This document shows positions 25,414-27,860 of a stretch of 27,860 nucleotides of DNA, piece by piece. Source of the stretch: a bacterium (GTDB taxonomy: Bacteria > JAJVIF01 > JAGGVT01). The notes beneath the pieces are model-generated. The model worked only from the letters and a program-made list of their open reading frames with translations, had not been told where the DNA came from and made no database searches. How positions within the stretch are numbered: position 1 is the stretch's first letter; each line of letters begins with the position of its first letter. Made by a program: the position numbers and the translations under genes. Location: positions 1-27,860 of the forward strand of contig JAGGVT010000086.1 of assembly GCA_021157815.1 (NCBI GenBank), written 5' to 3'.

Positions 25414-27030
25414 TCACTCAGGTTTGAAATATTCCATTTCGAGATATGGCAGCTGGCCGGATGTGCCCTCGCCGGATACTCGTATTCTAATCGCTCCCTG
25501 ATGCTTTGTGTTAAAGCGTCCTGACCAGATGCTGTCATGGTTTGGTAAATGGTGCAATCCGATTTCCTTTATATCCATAAAACCGGTTGTAACCAGAACA
25601 TATTGAAGAGTTGGTCTTTCCACCATCGGAAGTTTCTGCTTTACTATTACAATAATCTCATCGGTTACTATTGGGCTTGCGGTTACAGCGAGTATGAAAG
25701 CATCGTTTTCAATGTGAGTGCCGCCAATAAGCGCTTTGTGGAAATCGACCAGGCCCCATCCGAATTTGTCATCCCATCCGGGGTCTCCGATATCCCATAC
25801 CGATGTCTCAATCCTGATTCGGATTTCCTCATTTGTCATTTCAGGAAACTGGCTTTTGATTAATGCCGCAATGCCGCTGACAATCGGAGTGCTGAAACTT
25901 GTTCCGCTTATTTTTCCATAATCATAAACATTAGGCTGGAAGATTGAATAATCAGCTGTGTAGGTAGGAGCAGTCGTCCAGATATTGTTACCCATTGCTG
26001 TTACACTAACCGCGTCACCGTAATTCGAGAAATCAGACAGTTCAACATTTTCAAGATTTCCCTTTGCCGGATATTTAATAGATGACACGCCACAGACATT
26101 TTCATATCCTGCCGGATAGGCAATGAATTGTTCAAGGTCAGGATTGTCGAATTTCCCAAGCAATTTTTCATTACCAACCGCGGCGAACATCACGATTCCA
26201 GCATCCCATGCGGCATTGACCGCGTCACGTTCAAGCGATGATTCCTGAAATCCGCCAAGGCTCAGATTTATAATATCAACGCCTCGATTTATCGCCTCAT
26301 GAATGGCTTCGACCTCATCTGCAACGGTGCAATGTAATTCTATTCCGCCACATGACCTTAGTGGAAGCAATTTTACTTTCCACGATGATCCTGCAACCCC
26401 TTCGCCATTGTTTCCAACCGCGCCAATGACACCGCATACCGCAGTGCCATGCCCTGAATCATCCAGATAGCTGTCCCCATCACCGCGGAAATTCATTCCT
26501 TCAAGCAGATTGGGTAGAATGTCCGGATGGTTGTAATCTACGCCGGTGTCTATTACGGCGACTGTGACATCATAACTGCCAGTATTTATATTCCATCCAA
26601 AAGGAGCGTTTGACAGGATAAGATTAAACTGCTGCGGCCATTTAGGGTCGTTTGGATCAACCTGCGAATACCTGACAAAGTTAGGCTCGGCAATTTGAAC
26701 AAATTCGCTTTGCATTAGTTCAGAGCAGGCATCAAGGACATCGCCATCTATGTGTAAAAGGTCGTAGCTAAATGGCAGTATGCTGGAATTTCTTACGCTG
26801 GCAGTTCTCAGGGGATTTAGATCTTCCAATCCATATCCGTGCTTGAACTTTATAATCACCTGATTTGAAATATAAGCAAAATTCTTGTCTTGTGAGTCGA
26901 ATTTAACCGATTCACCACCGGGCAATTTCGCGGCGTGTGAATTGGATATGCAAATAAAAAGGAAGGAGGATAATAAAACAATAACGGGAACCAGACCTTT
27001 GATGAATCCGGTTTTGAAATTCATTTGCAC
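25414..27030 (-). CDS. Secreted subtilisin-like serine protease (S8 family)
   Basis: The product is 538 residues from GTG 27030, chosen because AAGGAG stands 6 nt upstream; ATG 27024 is 12 nt away. A signal peptide (about 1-34, ending SNSHAA) is followed by a propeptide-like region with NQVIIKFKHGYG, then the catalytic domain. The catalytic residues are Asp161 in VAVIDTGVDYNHPD, His194 in SGHGTAVCG and Ser378 in GTSFSTP, with Asn287 of AAVGNE as oxyanion residue. A C-terminal beta-rich domain of about 90 residues ends YLEMEYFKPE. It should cut proteins outside the cytoplasmic membrane. A paralogue follows in the same direction, upstream in transcription. Confidence 0.93.
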   Translation of the reverse strand: MQMNFKTGFIKGLVPVIVLLSSFLFICISNSHAAKLPGGESVKFDSQDKNFAYISNQVIIKFKHGYGLEDLNPLRTASVRNSSILPFSYDLLHIDGDVLDACSELMQSEFVQIAEPNFVRYSQVDPNDPKWPQQFNLILSNAPFGWNINTGSYDVTVAVIDTGVDYNHPDILPNLLEGMNFRGDGDSYLDDSGHGTAVCGVIGAVGNNGEGVAGSSWKVKLLPLRSCGGIELHCTVADEVEAIHEAINRGVDIINLSLGGFQESSLERDAVNAAWDAGIVMFAAVGNEKLLGKFDNPDLEQFIAYPAGYENVCGVSSIKYPAKGNLENVELSDFSNYGDAVSVTAMGNNIWTTAPTYTADYSIFQPNVYDYGKISGTSFSTPIVSGIAALIKSQFPEMTNEEIRIRIETSVWDIGDPGWDDKFGWGLVDFHKALIGGTHIENDAFILAVTASPIVTDEIIVIVKQKLPMVERPTLQYVLVTTGFMDIKEIGLHHLPNHDSIWSGRFNTKHQGAIRIRVSGEGTSGQLPYLEMEYFKPE

Positions 27031-27147
27031 GAGTTGCTCCTTATCTGATTTAGACAAATATAAACACGGATATTACCACAGATTTTAATAAATTCTATTT
27101 GCTAACTTTAACTGACACTATCCTTCAGGATAAGACCTTAAAAATTC

Positions 27148-27860
27148 TTAGTTGCTCTTACCCTTAAAATAGTCCATTTCCAGTTCCTGAAGACTACCAC
27201 CATTATATACGCCATTAACATTGAACGTGATATTGCCGGAGAAAAGTGTGTTATATCTTCCTGTCCAAATTGATGGATTTGTTGGAGACTGGATAATGGG
27301 AATTATTCCGGTTTGAAGCCCGCCCTGGTCGGTGAAGCTGTATGAAATAATCGGGTCGCCATCAATGGGAACCTTAACCTTGACAATGACAATGACATCA
27401 TCGTTAAGAATCGGATTTGTGGTTACGCCGAAATTAAAGGCATTGTTGCTTGCATAAGTTGAGCCAATCAGCGCTTTTTGGAAATCGACCAGGCCATATC
27501 CGAACTCGTTATCCCATCCCGGGGGACCTATATCAATTACTGAATTTTCAACCCTTGACCGCAATTCCACATTTGTCAGGTTTGGGAAATGGCTTTTGAT
27601 AATAGCCGCCATTCCGCTGACAAGCGGAGTGCTGAAACTGGTTCCGCTAATAAGGCCATAATCGGCCTTTTGGGTGAAGATAAGATGTTCCACTTCAACG
27701 GATGGCGCGGTTGTTACAACATCGCTTCCAACTGCGGTAACTGTGACAGCATCGCCGGAATTGCTGAAATCGGAAAGCACAACAGCGCTTAAGTTACCGT
27801 TAGCAGGATAGTCAATGGAAGAAACACCAATAACATTGGCATAACCCGCAGGGTAGTTAA
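27148..27860 (-). CDS. S8 subtilase, C-terminal part (5' end outside window)
   Basis: The frame is open to the right edge, so about 237 C-terminal codons are visible. It begins in YPAGYANVIGVSSIDYP, continues VLSDFSNSGDAVTVTAVGSD, and carries the catalytic Ser in ISGTSFSTPLVSGMAAIIKS. A C-terminal domain ending LQELEMDYFKGKSN is similar to that of the 25414 protease. Asp and His lie beyond the window. The gap to the next gene is about 120 bp, so the two may be an operon or a simple tandem duplication. Confidence 0.9.
   Translation of the reverse strand, partial: NYPAGYANVIGVSSIDYPANGNLSAVVLSDFSNSGDAVTVTAVGSDVVTTAPSVEVEHLIFTQKADYGLISGTSFSTPLVSGMAAIIKSHFPNLTNVELRSRVENSVIDIGPPGWDNEFGYGLVDFQKALIGSTYASNNAFNFGVTTNPILNDDVIVIVKVKVPIDGDPIISYSFTDQGGLQTGIIPIIQSPTNPSIWTGRYNTLFSGNITFNVNGVYNGGSLQELEMDYFKGKSN

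Overview
The window is bacterial chromosome. It opens with the 5' part of a 16S rRNA gene on the minus strand, and it carries housekeeping genes of the ylxP-rbfA-nrnA type and a UvrD/PcrA helicase. Base composition is moderately AT-rich. Several lipoproteins, two secreted subtilases and many short dispersed inverted repeats recall genomes of little-studied, uncultivated lineages. I cannot name the phylum without a 16S database search. Some genes have clear Shine-Dalgarno sites (GGAGG, AAGGAG); others have none and carry a -10-like hexamer a few bases before the ATG.

Layout. 1-894: 16S rRNA (minus), with a long leader and a consensus promoter up to about 1286. 1567-2817: Tyr/Cys-rich lipoprotein closed by a strong hairpin terminator. 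2897-11508: five polytopic membrane proteins of 531-548 residues in one direction. Four are paralogues of each other (2897, 4524, 7907, 9874). The third in order (6209) is a recognisable GT39/PMT_2-type glycosyltransferase. The array probably makes or attaches surface glycans. 11693-15856 (minus): nrnA, rbfA and ylxP, then a repeat cluster, then a UvrD-family helicase. 16152-17063 (plus): six-TM voltage-gated K+ channel, abutting tail to tail with 17064-20387 (minus). That gene encodes a 1107-residue protein with the order TIR, two TM segments, STAND-type NTPase, winged helix, TM, two YbbR-like repeats, Pro/Lys linker and TPRs. 20388-21039: repeat-rich spacer. 21040-21311: C-terminal gene fragment between two copies of a palindrome. 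21355-23076 (minus): lipoprotein with an in-frame TAA at codon 3. 23449-25344 (plus): lipoprotein with a seven-bladed LVIVD-type propeller. 25414-27030 and 27148-end (minus): tandem S8 peptidases, the second cut by the window edge.

Working together: the right-hand third looks like an envelope module of lipoproteins and secreted proteases. The left array is an expanded GT-C-like glycosyltransferase family. The TIR-NTPase-YbbR-TPR protein is the best candidate for something undescribed: a membrane receptor whose predicted topology puts the YbbR/TPR part outside and the TIR and NTPase inside.
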